A program made the translations under genes and the position numbers. Shown here piece by piece: positions 17,670 to 28,346 of a stretch of DNA of 50,346 bases. The stretch lies in assembly GCF_030680185.1 (NCBI RefSeq), contig NZ_JAUXVZ010000007.1, positions 1 through 50,346 of the forward strand. The letters run 5' to 3'. The notes below the pieces were generated by a model. That model did not search any database, was not told the DNA's origin, and saw only the letters and a program-made list of their open reading frames with translations. Source of the DNA: Phenylobacterium sp. Lineage in GTDB: Bacteria; Pseudomonadota; Alphaproteobacteria; Caulobacterales; Caulobacteraceae. Every line of letters begins with the position of its first letter. The first letter of the stretch is position 1.

Positions 17670-18110
17670 ATGAAGTCCCTGCTGATCGCCCTCACCGCCG
17701 GCGCCGCCCTTTCGGCGGGGCTGGCCACCGCCGCCTCCGCCGCGCCCGGCGGTCATGGATACCAAGGTCACGCTCCGGCCTATAACAGTCCCCAGCACGG
17801 CGGGCCGCGCGCCCAGCCGGCTCGCGCGCCGGCCTGGGTCTCCATCGCCCAGCGCAAGGCCGTTCTGGAGCGCCGGATCGATATGGGTCAGCGCAACGGC
17901 GCCATCAGCCGCAGCGAGGCCGTTCGCCTTCGGGCCGAGTTCAACAACCTCCAGCGCCTGGAGTATCGCTACCGCCAGGACGGTCTGACCCGCTGGGAGA
18001 TGGCCGATCTGGACCGCCGGATGGATGGCTTGAGCGCCCGCATCCATGTGGAGCGCCGCGATGGCGACCGTCGCTACGGCCAGGGCTATGGCCAGGACTA
18101 TCGCCGCTGA
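17670..18110 (+). CDS. Small exported protein, function unknown
   Basis: 146 residues with a clear Sec signal peptide (MKSLLIALTAGAALSAGLAT then AASAAPGG, cleavage near ASA). A Gly/His/Pro-rich stretch follows. The charged helical C-terminal half is rich in Arg (ISIAQRKAVLERRI-like start at WVSIAQRKAVLERRIDMGQR, then GAISRSEAVRLRAEF and NNLQRLEYRYR). It ends in a Gly/Tyr/Arg repeat. GAGGAG lies 7 bases before the ATG at 17670. No domain is recognised; a periplasmic coiled-coil or envelope-associated role is possible. It stands alone between the hybrid kinase and the convergent PhzF-like gene. Confidence 0.75.
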   Translation: MKSLLIALTAGAALSAGLATAASAAPGGHGYQGHAPAYNSPQHGGPRAQPARAPAWVSIAQRKAVLERRIDMGQRNGAISRSEAVRLRAEFNNLQRLEYRYRQDGLTRWEMADLDRRMDGLSARIHVERRDGDRRYGQGYGQDYRR

Positions 18111-18130
18111 GCCCAGCGGCTCGGAAGGCG

Positions 18131-18164
18131 GACGGGCCGGCGCGAAAGCTCCGGCCCGTTTCGG
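18131..18164. terminator. Bidirectional terminator hairpin
   Basis: Nine-base arms ACGGGCCGG (18132-18140) and CCGGCCCGT (18151-18159) with a 10-base loop, followed by TTTC. It lies between two convergent genes (ends at 18110 and 18172), the expected place for a shared terminator. Confidence 0.6.
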
Positions 18165-18171
18165 CGTGCGG

Positions 18172-18984
18172 CTATAGTCTCAGCCGGCTCTCGATGACGG
18201 TGACGGCCTGGCCGCGCAGAACCACCCGATCCCCGGCCAGCTCGCAGTCGAGGTCGCCGCCCCGGCCCGGATAGGCCTGGTGGAAGGCCAGGCGGGACTG
18301 GCCGAGCCGTTCGGCGAAGATCGGGCTCAGCATGCAGTGCAGGGAGCCCGTGGCCGGGTCCTCCGGAATGCCCGAACCCGGGGCGAAGAAGCGGCTGACC
18401 ACCTTGTAGGGGGCCGGGGAGTCCGCCAGGGCGCTGACCCCGACATTGCCACGCCCCTGGGTGGCGGCGCTGGAAATCGCCTTCAGCGCGGCGAGATCGG
18501 GGGTGAGGCTGCGCACCTCACCCTCGTCCTTCAGAACCGCCACCAGGAAGGGGCCGGCCCAGACCTCCTGCGGTTCGGCGCCCAGGGCCTGGGCGAGACC
18601 CGCGGGCGTCTCGATCCGGTGGACGGGGGCTGCCGGAAAATCCATGGCGTAGGCGTCGGCCTCCCGCGACACGATGAGCAGCCCCGAGACGGTGTCGAAG
18701 GTGATGGCGTCGGCCGCCAGGCCAAGCTCGGCGAACAGCATGTGGGCGCTGGCCAGGGTGGCGTGGCCGCAGAGGGGGACTTCCAGGGTCGGCGTGAACC
18801 AGCGCAGGCCAAAGCGCGCCGGGTCACAGGTCCGCAGCAGGAAGGCGGTCTCGGCCTGATTGTTCTCCGCCGCCAGGGCCTGCATCCAGTCGTCCGCCGG
18901 CCAGGCGTCGAAGGGCTCGACCACACAGGCGGGATTTCCCCGGAAGGGGGCGGTGGCGAAGGCGTCGATGGTCCACTGGCGCAT
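18172..18984 (-). CDS. PhzF-family isomerase
   Basis: 270-residue protein of the PhzF (phenazine biosynthesis-like, diaminopimelate epimerase-fold) family. The N-terminus [19 protein letters not shown] and [11 protein letters not shown], with the catalytic Glu45, match the family. [14 protein letters not shown] covers the second active-site segment and [15 protein letters not shown] the second half's conserved glycine-rich loop. Such proteins isomerise or epimerise small metabolites, but no phenazine genes are nearby, so the substrate is unknown. The gene is monocistronic, running away from a convergent terminator and separated from the nucleotidyltransferase gene by 83 bases on the same strand. 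Confidence 0.9.
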   Translation of the reverse strand: MRQWTIDAFATAPFRGNPACVVEPFDAWPADDWMQALAAENNQAETAFLLRTCDPARFGLRWFTPTLEVPLCGHATLASAHMLFAELGLAADAITFDTVSGLLIVSREADAYAMDFPAAPVHRIETPAGLAQALGAEPQEVWAGPFLVAVLKDEGEVRSLTPDLAALKAISSAATQGRGNVGVSALADSPAPYKVVSRFFAPGSGIPEDPATGSLHCMLSPIFAERLGQSRLAFHQAYPGRGGDLDCELAGDRVVLRGQAVTVIESRLRL

Positions 18985-19067
18985 GGAAGGGCTCGCGGCT
19001 GGCGTTGGGTCGATCAGTTATGCCCTCGCTCGGCCCCCTTCAAGGCAAGGCTTGCCACTCGCCGAGC

Positions 19068-19646
19068 CTAGGCGATGGTCAGTTCAGGCCAGCGCGCCTG
19101 GGCGGCGGCCGCCGTGCGGGCGAACCCGCGGGTCTGGCGCAGGGGGTTGGGGACCAGCCGCAGGGCGAACAGGTCCGAAAGGCCGAACGGCGCGAAGATG
19201 CGAAGGTCGCCGTCTGGCTCCAGCCGGGCGCCGACCGCAAACATGGTGGAGGTAAACCGGGTCAGGGCCTCGGCGCTGGAGCTCAAGGGCGCGTAGGGCT
19301 CGCCAAACCGGTCCTCGAACCACAGGTGGACGCGGGCCTGGTTACGCACCTCCACCAGGGCGTCCAGGGGCGGGGGATAGGCCGCCGCGGCCCGCCGGAT
19401 GGCGAGGTCTTCGGCGCCGTAGCTGAGATCGGCGGCGTCGAAATAGCCCAGGTCGTAGTCGTTCAGCCCATAGTCCGGATCGCGGGCCGTCAGGTGGTTC
19501 AAGGCCTTCTGGTAGATGGCGCCGGAGAAGATCATCCAGTCGGGCAGGGCGAGGTCCCGGGCGATCTCCATCACCGCCATCAGGCTGGGCGCGGCCCGCA
19601 GGATGGCCGCCAGCCGCTGTTCGAGGTCCGCCTCGCTCCCGCTCAC
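19068..19646 (-). CDS. Nucleotidyltransferase-like protein (COG3575/DUF925 type)
   Basis: 192-residue protein matching the COG3575 nucleotidyltransferase-like family. The pattern is ALPDWMIFSGAIYQKALNHL, then LNDYDLGYFDAADLS (the acidic motif), then EVRNQARVHLWFEDRFGEPY. TRFTSTMFAVGARLE and FGLSDLFALRLVPNP follow. It probably adopts the minimal nucleotidyltransferase fold; the substrate is unknown. The start is a GTG at 19646-19644 that overlaps the thiD stop codon (GTGA), so it is translationally coupled to thiD. A long in-frame extension upstream is only a shadow of thiD. Confidence 0.8.
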   Translation of the reverse strand: MSGSEADLEQRLAAILRAAPSLMAVMEIARDLALPDWMIFSGAIYQKALNHLTARDPDYGLNDYDLGYFDAADLSYGAEDLAIRRAAAAYPPPLDALVEVRNQARVHLWFEDRFGEPYAPLSSSAEALTRFTSTMFAVGARLEPDGDLRIFAPFGLSDLFALRLVPNPLRQTRGFARTAAAAQARWPELTIA

Positions 19647-20452
19647 CGGCGCAGGGTCCAGCCGTGGTCCAGGGGGCCATGGCCCTGGCCGAGCCCCGGC
19701 GCACTGGCCATGGCCTCCTGCACATAGGCCCCGGCCTGGGCCACGGCGGTGGCGAGGTCGAGGCCCTGGGCGAGGCCCGCGGCGCAGGCTGAGGCCAGGG
19801 TGCAGCCGGTGCCGTGGGTGTGGCGGGTGTCCTGGCGATCGGTCTCGAACACGGTCTCGCCCGTGGGCGTGAGCAGCAGATCGACGACCCGGTCGCCGGC
19901 CACATGTCCGCCCTTCATCAGCACCGCCTTGGCGCCGAGCTTGAGCAGGGCCTCCCCGGCGCGCCACTGGTCGTCCAGGCTCTCCACCGCCAGGCCGGCC
20001 AGGGCCTCGGCTTCGGGGGCGTTGGGGGTCAGGAGACCTGCGCGGGGGACTAGCAGGCTGCGCACGGCGGCGATGGCGTCCGCGGGCAAGAGGGCCGCGC
20101 CGCCCTTGGCGATCATGACGGGATCGACGACGGCGGGCAGGCCAGGGGCCTCGTCCAGCAGGCTGGCCACGGCCTCGACCATGGCCGCGTCGCCCAGCAT
20201 CCCGGTCTTGATGGCGTCGGCCCCGATATCGCCCAGCACCGCCCGGGCCTGGGCCAGCACGATCTCCACCGGGATCGGATGGACGCCGGTCACGCCCAGG
20301 GTGTTCTGCACCGTGACGGCGGTGATGGCCGTGACGCCATAGCCGCCCAGGGCCATGACGGTCTTCAGATCGGCCTGGATGCCGGCGCCGCCGCCGGAAT
20401 CGGAGCCGGCGATGATCAGGACGCGGCCAAGCGGTGCGGTGGAGGAGGTCAT
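19643..20452 (-). CDS. thiD: Hydroxymethylpyrimidine/phosphomethylpyrimidine kinase
   Basis: 269-residue ThiD, phosphorylating HMP and HMP-phosphate to supply the pyrimidine half of thiamine. Ribokinase-fold motifs are visible: the N-terminal [20 protein letters not shown] substrate-binding segment, [27 protein letters not shown], and the C-terminal anion-hole and catalytic motif [12 protein letters not shown]. The start at 20452 gives [20 protein letters not shown]; an ATG at 20467 (MEKAA) is possible. No TPP riboswitch was seen upstream. The stop codon overlaps the GTG of the downstream nucleotidyltransferase-like gene. No other thi gene is present in the window. Confidence 0.93.
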   Translation of the reverse strand: MTSSTAPLGRVLIIAGSDSGGGAGIQADLKTVMALGGYGVTAITAVTVQNTLGVTGVHPIPVEIVLAQARAVLGDIGADAIKTGMLGDAAMVEAVASLLDEAPGLPAVVDPVMIAKGGAALLPADAIAAVRSLLVPRAGLLTPNAPEAEALAGLAVESLDDQWRAGEALLKLGAKAVLMKGGHVAGDRVVDLLLTPTGETVFETDRQDTRHTHGTGCTLASACAAGLAQGLDLATAVAQAGAYVQEAMASAPGLGQGHGPLDHGWTLRR

Positions 20453-20536
20453 GGCCGCTTTTTCCATATCCGTCGCCGCCTGACGAGAGGGTGCGACGGG
20501 CTTGCCCACAGACGCCGGCCGCGCGAGGCTGGCGCC

Positions 20537-21289
20537 ATGACGACACGCGCCAAGTTCGCCCTGGTCACCGGGGCCGGTTCTGGAATCGGGCGGGCCTGCG
20601 CGCTCGCCCTGTATGAGGCCGGCTATGGGCTCGTGCTTACGGGCCGTCGACGCGAGGCGCTGGAGGCCACAGCCGCAGGGCTGGCGGCGCAGGACGTGCT
20701 GGTTCATCCCGCCGACGTCACTGAGGAGGACCAGGTGGACGCCTTGTTCGCCGCGGTGCAGGCCCGGTTCGGCCGGCTGGACGTGCTGTTCAACAACGCC
20801 GGGACGGGGGCGCCGCCGGTTCCCCTGGAGGACCTGTCGCTGAAGGCGTGGCGCCGGGCCGTCGACGTCAATCTGACCGGCGCCTTTCTCTGCACCCGGG
20901 CCGCCTTTCGCCTGATGAAGGCGCAGGACCCCAGGGGCGGTCGGATCATCAACAACGGCTCGATCTCGGCCCATTCCCCCAGGCCCCGGTCCGTCGCCTA
21001 TACCGCCAGCAAGCATGCGGTCACCGGCCTGACCAAATCGACCAGCCTGGATGGCCGGGCCTATGGGATCGCCTGTGGCCAGATCGATATCGGCAACGCT
21101 GCCACCGAGATGACCGCCGCCATCGCCAAGGGCGTGCCCCAGGCCGATGGCCGCCTGGCGCCGGAACCGGTGATGGACGTCGCCGCCGTGGCCGAGGCGG
21201 TGGTCTTCATGGCCGGCCTGCCTCTGGAGGCCAATGTCCAGTTCATGACGGTGATGGCCACCGACATGCCCTTCATCGGGCGAGGCTAG
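20537..21289 (+). CDS. Short-chain dehydrogenase/reductase
   Basis: 250-residue classical SDR. The cofactor loop is [10 protein letters not shown] near residue 11, NNAG follows the fourth strand, the catalytic Ser is in [10 protein letters not shown], and the YxxxK pair is in [10 protein letters not shown]. An arginine pair after the second strand (TGRRREAL) suggests NADP(H) preference. The C-terminal part ([20 protein letters not shown]) deviates from fatty-acyl reductases and resembles the unassigned glucose/ribitol-type group. The substrate is unknown. The gene starts 84 bases from thiD, which runs the other way, and ends 6 bases before the convergent folP stop. Confidence 0.87.
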   Translation: MTTRAKFALVTGAGSGIGRACALALYEAGYGLVLTGRRREALEATAAGLAAQDVLVHPADVTEEDQVDALFAAVQARFGRLDVLFNNAGTGAPPVPLEDLSLKAWRRAVDVNLTGAFLCTRAAFRLMKAQDPRGGRIINNGSISAHSPRPRSVAYTASKHAVTGLTKSTSLDGRAYGIACGQIDIGNAATEMTAAIAKGVPQADGRLAPEPVMDVAAVAEAVVFMAGLPLEANVQFMTVMATDMPFIGRG

Positions 21290-21295
21290 ATCAGG

Positions 21296-22126
21296 TCAGC
21301 GTGCGGCGGTGATCGCCGACCAGACGGCCAGGGCCTGGACCGTCTCGGCCACGTCATGGACGCGCACGGCGGCCACGCCGGCTTGAGCGCCGGCCAGGGC
21401 TGCGGCGACTGAGCCGGCCAGGCGACGGTCGGGCGCCTCGGCGGCGGGATCGAGGGCGGCGATGAACCGCTTGCGGCTGGCGCCCAGCAAAACCGGAAAG
21501 CCGAGGTCGACGATGGCGTCCAGCCGGGCCAGCAGGGCGAGGTTGTGGTCCAGGGTCTTGCCAAAGCCGATGCCGGGATCGAGCCAGATCTTCTCCCGCG
21601 CGACCCCGGCCTTCATGGCGGCCTCGGCGCGGCCGGCCAGGAATTCGCAGACCTCGGCGACGACGTCGTCATAGGTCGGGGCCTGCTGCATGGTCAGGGG
21701 ATCGCCGCGCATGTGCATCAACACCACCTGGCAGCCGAGCTCGGCGGCCACGTCGCAGGCCTCGGGTGCGTAGCGCAGGGCGGCGACGTCGTTCCAGATG
21801 GCGGCGCCCGCCGACACCGCGGCGCGGGCGACCTGCGGCTTCATGGTGTCGATCGACAGGGGGATGTCGCTCACGGACCGCAGGGCGGTGATCAGCGGCA
21901 GGATGCGGCCGATCTCGTCGTCGGCGCTTACCGGGGTCGCGCCGGGGCGGGTGGATTCCCCGCCGATGTCGAGAATGTCCGCGCCGTCCGCGATCAGCCT
22001 GTGGGCCCGGGCGAGGGCGGCGGGTTCATCGGCGAACCGGCCGCCATCAGAAAAACTGTCGGGGGTGAGATTGAGGATTCCCATGACCCGGGGCGAGGCG
22101 GACCGCTCTGCTCTCGTTTCAGGCAA
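21296..22126 (-). CDS. folP: Dihydropteroate synthase
   Basis: 276-residue DHPS, condensing p-aminobenzoate with hydroxymethyldihydropterin pyrophosphate in folate synthesis; it is the sulfonamide target. Both family signatures are present: MGILNLTPDSFSDGG near residue 15 and DIGGESTRPGATPV near residue 56. Further motifs are IWNDVAALRY, VLMHMRGDP, WLDPGIGFGKTLDHN, LLGASRKRFI, and the final VRVHDVAET. It is transcribed alone here, without folK or folB next to it. About 195 bases separate its start from the next gene on the plus strand. Confidence 0.95.
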   Translation of the reverse strand: MPETRAERSASPRVMGILNLTPDSFSDGGRFADEPAALARAHRLIADGADILDIGGESTRPGATPVSADDEIGRILPLITALRSVSDIPLSIDTMKPQVARAAVSAGAAIWNDVAALRYAPEACDVAAELGCQVVLMHMRGDPLTMQQAPTYDDVVAEVCEFLAGRAEAAMKAGVAREKIWLDPGIGFGKTLDHNLALLARLDAIVDLGFPVLLGASRKRFIAALDPAAEAPDRRLAGSVAAALAGAQAGVAAVRVHDVAETVQALAVWSAITAAR

Positions 22127-22320
22127 GTGACGCCCCCGTAGGTTGCAGTTTCCCCATCGCCTATTCCCTTACCGTTCAAGGGAAGGGGGCGCCAATCGCT
22201 GCGGCGCCGAAGGAGAAATACTTAAAGTGCTCAGTTCGAGCGCGACGCTCATGTCACAAGCTGGGCTTAGAGGGGTACGGGTTGGAGAGTTAGCGCTTGG
22301 GGGAGCGAAGCAGCGTAAAC

Positions 22321-22515
22321 ATGATGAACCCAATACGGTACTTCAGGCGCCGAAAGCGCCTTCAGCGCGAAGCCCTCGATGAGGCCGCCTATCTGCGGCG
22401 CCGTTTCGGCGACTCGGCGCGCGCGGCCGCTCTTGAGAAACTCAAGCGTACAGACCTGACTAGCTGGGGACGTCAGGTCGTGACGGAGGCGGTCAAACAC
22501 CTGGAGCAGCGTTAA
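22321..22515 (+). CDS. Small basic protein, function unknown
   Basis: 64-residue highly basic, helical protein (MMNPIRYFRRRKRLQREALD, then EAAYLRRRFGDSARAAALEKLKR-type helices and WGRQVVTEAVKHLEQR). No signal peptide or metal motif is visible. The Arg-rich amphipathic N-terminus could bind nucleic acid or membrane. ATG codons lie at 22321 and 22324; GGGAG is about 17 bases upstream, further than ideal. A 10-bp hairpin spans its stop codon. The 5' flank (22127-22320) is richer in A/T than its surroundings and may hold the promoter. I believe similar small proteins occur in related Alphaproteobacteria, but the function is unknown. Confidence 0.62.
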   Translation: MMNPIRYFRRRKRLQREALDEAAYLRRRFGDSARAAALEKLKRTDLTSWGRQVVTEAVKHLEQR

Positions 22516-22527
22516 GGCTGCTCCAGG
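22500..22527. terminator. Terminator-like hairpin across a stop codon
   Basis: Perfect 10-bp arms CCTGGAGCAG (22500-22509) and CTGCTCCAGG (22518-22527) with an 8-base loop containing the TAA stop of the small basic protein. It lies between convergent genes (ftsH ends at 22558) but has no T-run, so it may work as a bidirectional stop or an RNA-stabilising stem. Confidence 0.5.
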
Positions 22528-22557
22528 CGCCGATTGCGTCTGGCGTCAGGGCCGATC

Positions 22558-24441
<1,884 letters not shown>

Positions 24442-24619
24442 GTGCTTCTTGATCCGTCTCGGGAAAACTCAGGTTCACACTAAGATAGGATGGCCTGAGC
24501 GGATTCACCAGCAAGGGTCGGGCCAGGGCGACAGGTGGCCGCGGGCGGAAGCTTGGCCCTAGACGGCAAGGTCTGGGCGCGGCGGCCAGGATCGTGGGCC
24601 AGGATCGGGGGGCCCAAAC

Positions 24620-24652
24620 GACAAAGGCCGCGCAGGCAGGCTGCGCGGCCTT
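24620..24652 (-). terminator. rpsU rho-independent terminator
   Basis: Twelve-base perfect arms at 24624-24635 and 24641-24652 (AAGGCCGCGCAG-type stem on the transcript) with a 5-base loop, followed on the minus strand by TGTCGTTT. It lies 54 bases after the rpsU stop codon. The run of T is interrupted, but the stem is strong. The surrounding 24442-24706 stretch shows no gene. Confidence 0.75.
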
Positions 24653-24706
24653 ATCTTGTCTCGTCCTGACGTGCGGGGCCGACGCAGGGCCGACCCGTAC
24701 GGCGTC

Positions 24707-24940
24707 CTAGCGGGCGCGCGGCTTGGGGGCCGCGATCAGGCCCTCGCGCTGGGCGCGCTTGCGGGCCAGCTTGCGGGCGCGGCGCACGGCCTCGGCCTTC
24801 TGGCGGGCGCGCTTTTCCGAGGGCTTCTCGTAATGCACGTGGCGCTTCATCTCGCGGAACGAGCCTTCGCGCTGCATTTTTTTCTTCAAGGCCTTGAGGG
24901 CCTGGTCGACATTGTTGTCGCGGACGAAAATCTGAACCAG
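24707..24940 (-). CDS. rpsU: 30S ribosomal protein bS21 (apparent CTG start)
   Basis: 77-residue bS21, a basic small-subunit protein near the anti-Shine-Dalgarno region. The translation [40 protein letters not shown] and [20 protein letters not shown] is a full match to alphaproteobacterial S21. Homologues start MVQIFV. Here the codon before VQIFV is CTG (24940-24938), with AGGAG 8 bases upstream. The only in-frame ATG is 52 codons further up, at 25096, and would add a non-homologous tail. CTG initiation is therefore the best reading, unless the base is a sequencing error. It is a monocistronic gene with its own terminator. Confidence 0.85.
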   Translation of the reverse strand: MVQIFVRDNNVDQALKALKKKMQREGSFREMKRHVHYEKPSEKRARQKAEAVRRARKLARKRAQREGLIAAPKPRAR

Positions 24941-25118
24941 GGGACTCTCTCCTGCCTGCCTGCCGTTGCGCCACCCGGCGCACGTGGCGGTGGCGGTGAA
25001 ACAAAAATACGAAATAGCCCCGAAAGCGACCGCTCCGGAGCCGAGGGCGGCGAAATAGCAGAAGGCTTGGCCTATGTCCACGGAAGACGACGGCATTCGC
25101 CATGGTTAGAATGCGGCC

Positions 25119-25787
25119 ATGACGCAAGCCGCCCCCGACTCCGCCCCCGACCCTGACGCCTGGGCCCGTGAGACCGAGGACAGGGTGCTGGACGCCGCCC
25201 TGGCCCATGTGGCCCACGAGGGCTGGACGCGGCGCCTGGCGATCCGGGCCGGCGCCGATGTGGGCCTGTCGGCGGGCGAAACCGAGCTCCTGCTGCCCAA
25301 TGGCGCCGCCGATCTGGCCGCCCTGCTCGCCCGCCGCCACGACCGCCGGGCGCTCGCCGTCCTGGCCGCGACCGATCCTGCGAGCCTGAAGATCCGCGAG
25401 CGCATCCGCCTGGCGGTCGAGGCGCGCCTGGACGCCGCCGCCCAGGATGAGGCCGCCGTCCGTCGCTGGAGCGGTTTCCTGGCCCTGCCGCAGAACCTCG
25501 CCCTGGGCGGCCGCCTGCTCTGGGACAGCGCCGACCATCTGTGGCGCTGGGCCGGCGACACCGCCACCGACGAGAACCACTATTCCAAGCGCGCCATCCT
25601 GTCGGGCATTCTTTCGGCCGCCCTGGCGCTGCGGCTGCACTCCGGCCGCGAGGCCTCCATGGCCTTCGTCGACGCCCGCATCGCCAATGTGATGAGCTTC
25701 GAAAAGTGGAAGGCGACCACCAAGATCCGCCCGTCGCTGGCCCTGAAGGGCCTCGCCGAGACCCTGGGGCGCATGCGTTACGGCTGA
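25119..25787 (+). CDS. COQ9-family ubiquinone biosynthesis protein
   Basis: 222-residue COQ9-like protein. An N-terminal TetR-like helical region (VLDAALAHVAHEGWTRRLAI) is followed by the lipid-binding COQ9 part. It contains RIRLAVEARLDAA, FLALPQNLALGGRLLWDSAD and WRWAGDTATDENHYSKRAIL, then an amphipathic C-terminal helix region. COQ9 binds isoprenoid intermediates and supports the COQ7 hydroxylation step in mitochondria; the bacterial homologue is presumed to assist ubiquinone synthesis. ubiE and ubiB occur elsewhere in the window. It is divergent from rpsU, with the shared promoter region in 24941-25118. A palindromic repeat follows the stop. Confidence 0.85.
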   Translation: MTQAAPDSAPDPDAWARETEDRVLDAALAHVAHEGWTRRLAIRAGADVGLSAGETELLLPNGAADLAALLARRHDRRALAVLAATDPASLKIRERIRLAVEARLDAAAQDEAAVRRWSGFLALPQNLALGGRLLWDSADHLWRWAGDTATDENHYSKRAILSGILSAALALRLHSGREASMAFVDARIANVMSFEKWKATTKIRPSLALKGLAETLGRMRYG

Positions 25788-25799
25788 GGCGCGGTGCGT

Positions 25800-25903
25800 C
25801 CTTCGAGGCTCGCTTTCGCTCGCACCTCAGGATGAGGGCGGGGGTTGCGGGATGAAGCGTCTCATTCCGTCCTCATCCTGAGGCGCCCGAAGGGCCTCGA
25901 AGG
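25800..25903. repeat. Large imperfect inverted repeat between convergent genes
   Basis: The left arm, CCTTCGAGG...CCTCAGGATGAGG (25800-25837), and the right arm, CCTCATCCTGAGG...CCTCGAAGG (25871-25903), are imperfect inverted copies. A sequence of this type (a CCTCATCCTGAGG core with CCTCGAAGG at its end) is a common dispersed palindrome in alphaproteobacterial intergenic regions. Here it sits between the stops of the COQ9 gene and purK. Confidence 0.65.
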
Positions 25904-25922
25904 CCGAGGGCGGTCGCCCCGC

Positions 25923-27005
25923 CTAAAGCGCAGAGAGACGGTTGATGTGGCCCATCTTGCGGCCGGGCTTGGCCTGGCGCTTGCCGTAGAGGTGCAGGCG
26001 CGTCTCAGCCTCGCTGGCCAGCTTCAGCCAGGCCTCAGCCTCTTCGCCCAGGAGATTGATCATCTCCACATGGGCGCGGGCCTGCGTGGGGCCGAGCGGC
26101 CAGCCAGCCACGGCGCGGATGTGCTGCTCGAACTGACAGACCTCGCAGCCGTCCTGGGTCCAGTGGCCGGTATTGTGGACCCGAGGCGCGATCTCATTGG
26201 CCAGCAACCGGCCGTCGGCCATTTCGAACAGCTCGATGCCGATGACGCCCACATAGTCCAGGCGGGTGAGGATCTGGGCGGCGATCCGCTCGGCCTGGGC
26301 TGAAAGCTCCGGCCCAGCCGGGGCCGGCGCCACGGTGCGCCTCAGGATGCCGTCCTCGTGGTGGTTCTCGCCCAGGGGATAGATGGCCAGTTCCCCGTCG
26401 CGGCCGCGCGCGGCGATCACCGACAGTTCGCGCACGAAGTCGGCCGGGGCCTCGAGAATGCAGGGCACGCCACCCAGGGCCTCGAAGACGACAGCCGCGT
26501 TGGCCACATGCTCGACCCACTTCTGGCCCTTGCCGTCATAGCCCTCGCGGCGGGTCTTCATCAGGGATGGGACGCCGATCTCGGCGGCGGCCTCAGTCGC
26601 GGCCTGCGCGCTGTCGACCTGGGCGAAGGCCACGGTGCGGACGCCAGCGGCGTTCAAGAAGGTCTTTTCGGCCACCCGGTCCTGGGCCACGGCCAGGGTC
26701 TCGTCGTTGGGGGCCACGGGCGCGCCCAGGGCCTTCAGCCGCTCGACGGCGGCGGCGGGCACGTTTTCGAACTCATAGGTGATGACGTCGCAGAGCTCGG
26801 CCAGGCGGGCCAGCGCCTCGGGATCATCGAAGGGGGCGATCAGGGTCTCCCGCGCCACGCGGCTGGCCGGGGCGTCCAGCTCCGGCGTCAGGATGACCAC
26901 GTCGAAGCCCAGGCGGGCGGCGGCGAGCGCCAGCATCCGCCCCAACTGCCCGCCGCCCAGAATGCCGATGGTCGCGCCCGGCGCGAGGGGAAAGCCCGGC
27001 TCCAT
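25923..27005 (-). CDS. purK: 5-(carboxyamino)imidazole ribonucleotide synthase
   Basis: 360-residue ATP-grasp enzyme that carboxylates AIR with bicarbonate and ATP in purine synthesis. Visible marks are GILGGGQLGRMLALAA at the N-terminus, MKTRREGYDGKGQ in the ATP-grasp loop, VGVIGIELFEMADGRLLANE for metal ligands, and the typical NEIAPRVHNTGHWT. Its ATG shares one base with the purE stop codon (TGATG), so the two are translationally coupled. It works directly with PurE. Confidence 0.96.
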   Translation of the reverse strand: MEPGFPLAPGATIGILGGGQLGRMLALAAARLGFDVVILTPELDAPASRVARETLIAPFDDPEALARLAELCDVITYEFENVPAAAVERLKALGAPVAPNDETLAVAQDRVAEKTFLNAAGVRTVAFAQVDSAQAATEAAAEIGVPSLMKTRREGYDGKGQKWVEHVANAAVVFEALGGVPCILEAPADFVRELSVIAARGRDGELAIYPLGENHHEDGILRRTVAPAPAGPELSAQAERIAAQILTRLDYVGVIGIELFEMADGRLLANEIAPRVHNTGHWTQDGCEVCQFEQHIRAVAGWPLGPTQARAHVEMINLLGEEAEAWLKLASEAETRLHLYGKRQAKPGRKMGHINRLSAL

Positions 27006-27517
27006 CAGTCTTCCACCGTCTCGGCCACGGCCTCGGCCAGATTCTGGGCGAAGGCGGTCAGCCGGGCGGCCAATTCAGGGTCGCCGAGCGCCAGGATGCG
27101 CGCGGCCAGGATGCCGGCGTTCTTGGCGCCCGCCTCGCCGATGGCCAGGGTGGCCACCGGAATGCCGCCGGGCATCTGGACGATGGACAGCAGGGAATCC
27201 ATGCCTTTCAGCGCTTTGGACTCCACCGGCACGCCCAGCACCGGCAGTTCGGTCATGGACGCCGTCATGCCGGGCAGATGGGCTGCGCCCCCGGCGCCGG
27301 CGATGATCACCTGATAGCCCTTGGCCCGGGCGGTGGTGGCGAAATCGTAGAGCCGCTGGGGCGTGCGATGGGCTGACACCACCTTGGCCTCCCAGGCCAC
27401 GCCGAGCGCGTCGAGCTGCTCGGCCGCCAGCCGCATCGTCGGCCAGTCGGAGCGGCTGCCCATGATAATGGCGACGGGCGGACAGCCGCCTGGGCCGGCG
27501 GGGTGGGAATTGGCCAT
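27005..27517 (-). CDS. purE: N5-CAIR mutase
   Basis: 170-residue class-I PurE, converting N5-CAIR (the PurK product) to CAIR. Family motifs are [27 protein letters not shown] with the catalytic His, [33 protein letters not shown] and [14 protein letters not shown]. The start at 27517 yields a Pro/Gly-containing leader then VAIIMGS; the longer reading frame upstream is not homologous. It is the first gene of the purE-purK pair. The divergent cyclase gene begins about 110 bases away. Confidence 0.95.
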   Translation of the reverse strand: MANSHPAGPGGCPPVAIIMGSRSDWPTMRLAAEQLDALGVAWEAKVVSAHRTPQRLYDFATTARAKGYQVIIAGAGGAAHLPGMTASMTELPVLGVPVESKALKGMDSLLSIVQMPGGIPVATLAIGEAGAKNAGILAARILALGDPELAARLTAFAQNLAEAVAETVED

Positions 27518-27626
27518 CGGACGGGCCCCTCGATCGGAAAGGCGCGGAGTATAGGCGCCGCCTTTGCGCCGGCAACCGATCACCGGTAGGTTTCTTATGG
27601 TTAAGGCTGGAAGTGATTCCCTTTCC

Positions 27627-28346
27627 ATGAAGATCACGGGCGCACGCACCGAACCCTTTGCGGCGATCCGCAAACGGGCCCTGGCCCAGGCCGGCGCCCA
27701 GAGCTCGGCCGCCCGCGCCCTGCCGGCCGACACGTCCGGCTTCCTGGGCATCACCGAAGCCGAGATGACGCCGGTGGTCCGCGGCGCCCTGCAGACCCTG
27801 CTCACCGAGATCGACGACCTGCGGGGCGAGGTGTCGCGGCTCAAGGCCAAGCTGGCCGAGGTCGAGGGTCTGGCCGACCGCGATCCCCTCACGCCGCTGC
27901 TCAACCGCCGGGCCTTCATGCGCGAGCTGTCGCGGGTGCAGACCTTTTCCCGGCGCTACGCGTCGCCCGCCAGCCTGGTCTATTTCGACCTGGACGACTT
28001 CAAGAGCGTCAATGACCGGTTCGGCCATGCCGCCGGGGACGCCGTGCTCAAGGCCGTGGCCGAGCGGCTGACCGGTCTGGTGCGCGAGAGCGACATCGTC
28101 GGGCGGATGGGGGGCGACGAGTTCGCGGTCATCCTGGTGCAGGCCACGGTCCGCACCGCCCAGGCCAAGGCCGAGGCCCTGGCGCGGACCCTGGAGCAGG
28201 CCCCCATCCAGTTCGGCGACTGGTCGGCGCCCCTGCACATTTCGTTTGGGGTCTGCGAAATCCCGCACGATGGCGAGCCCGAGGCCATCGTCGCCCAGGC
28301 CGATGCGGCCATGTTCATCCGCAAGCGCGAGCGCCAGACCGGCTGA
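27627..28346 (+). CDS. Diguanylate cyclase (GGDEF)
   Basis: 239-residue soluble protein. An N-terminal variable region and a coiled coil (near [20 protein letters not shown]) lead into a GGDEF domain that should make cyclic di-[33 protein letters not shown] and the intact active site [11 protein letters not shown] are present. RESD, five residues before GGDEF, is a typical inhibitory I-site, predicting product feedback. The start is uncertain: 27627 ([10 protein letters not shown]) matches the N-terminus I recall for this family. ATG 27597, with AGG 7 bases upstream, is a possible alternative. The stop shares a base with the next gene's ATG. Confidence 0.9.
   Translation: MKITGARTEPFAAIRKRALAQAGAQSSAARALPADTSGFLGITEAEMTPVVRGALQTLLTEIDDLRGEVSRLKAKLAEVEGLADRDPLTPLLNRRAFMRELSRVQTFSRRYASPASLVYFDLDDFKSVNDRFGHAAGDAVLKAVAERLTGLVRESDIVGRMGGDEFAVILVQATVRTAQAKAEALARTLEQAPIQFGDWSAPLHISFGVCEIPHDGEPEAIVAQADAAMFIRKRERQTG

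Noticed and set aside
19647..20546. Long N-terminal extension of the nucleotidyltransferase-like gene
   Set aside because: The extension is an out-of-frame reading of thiD; the GTG at 19646 is the natural coupled start.
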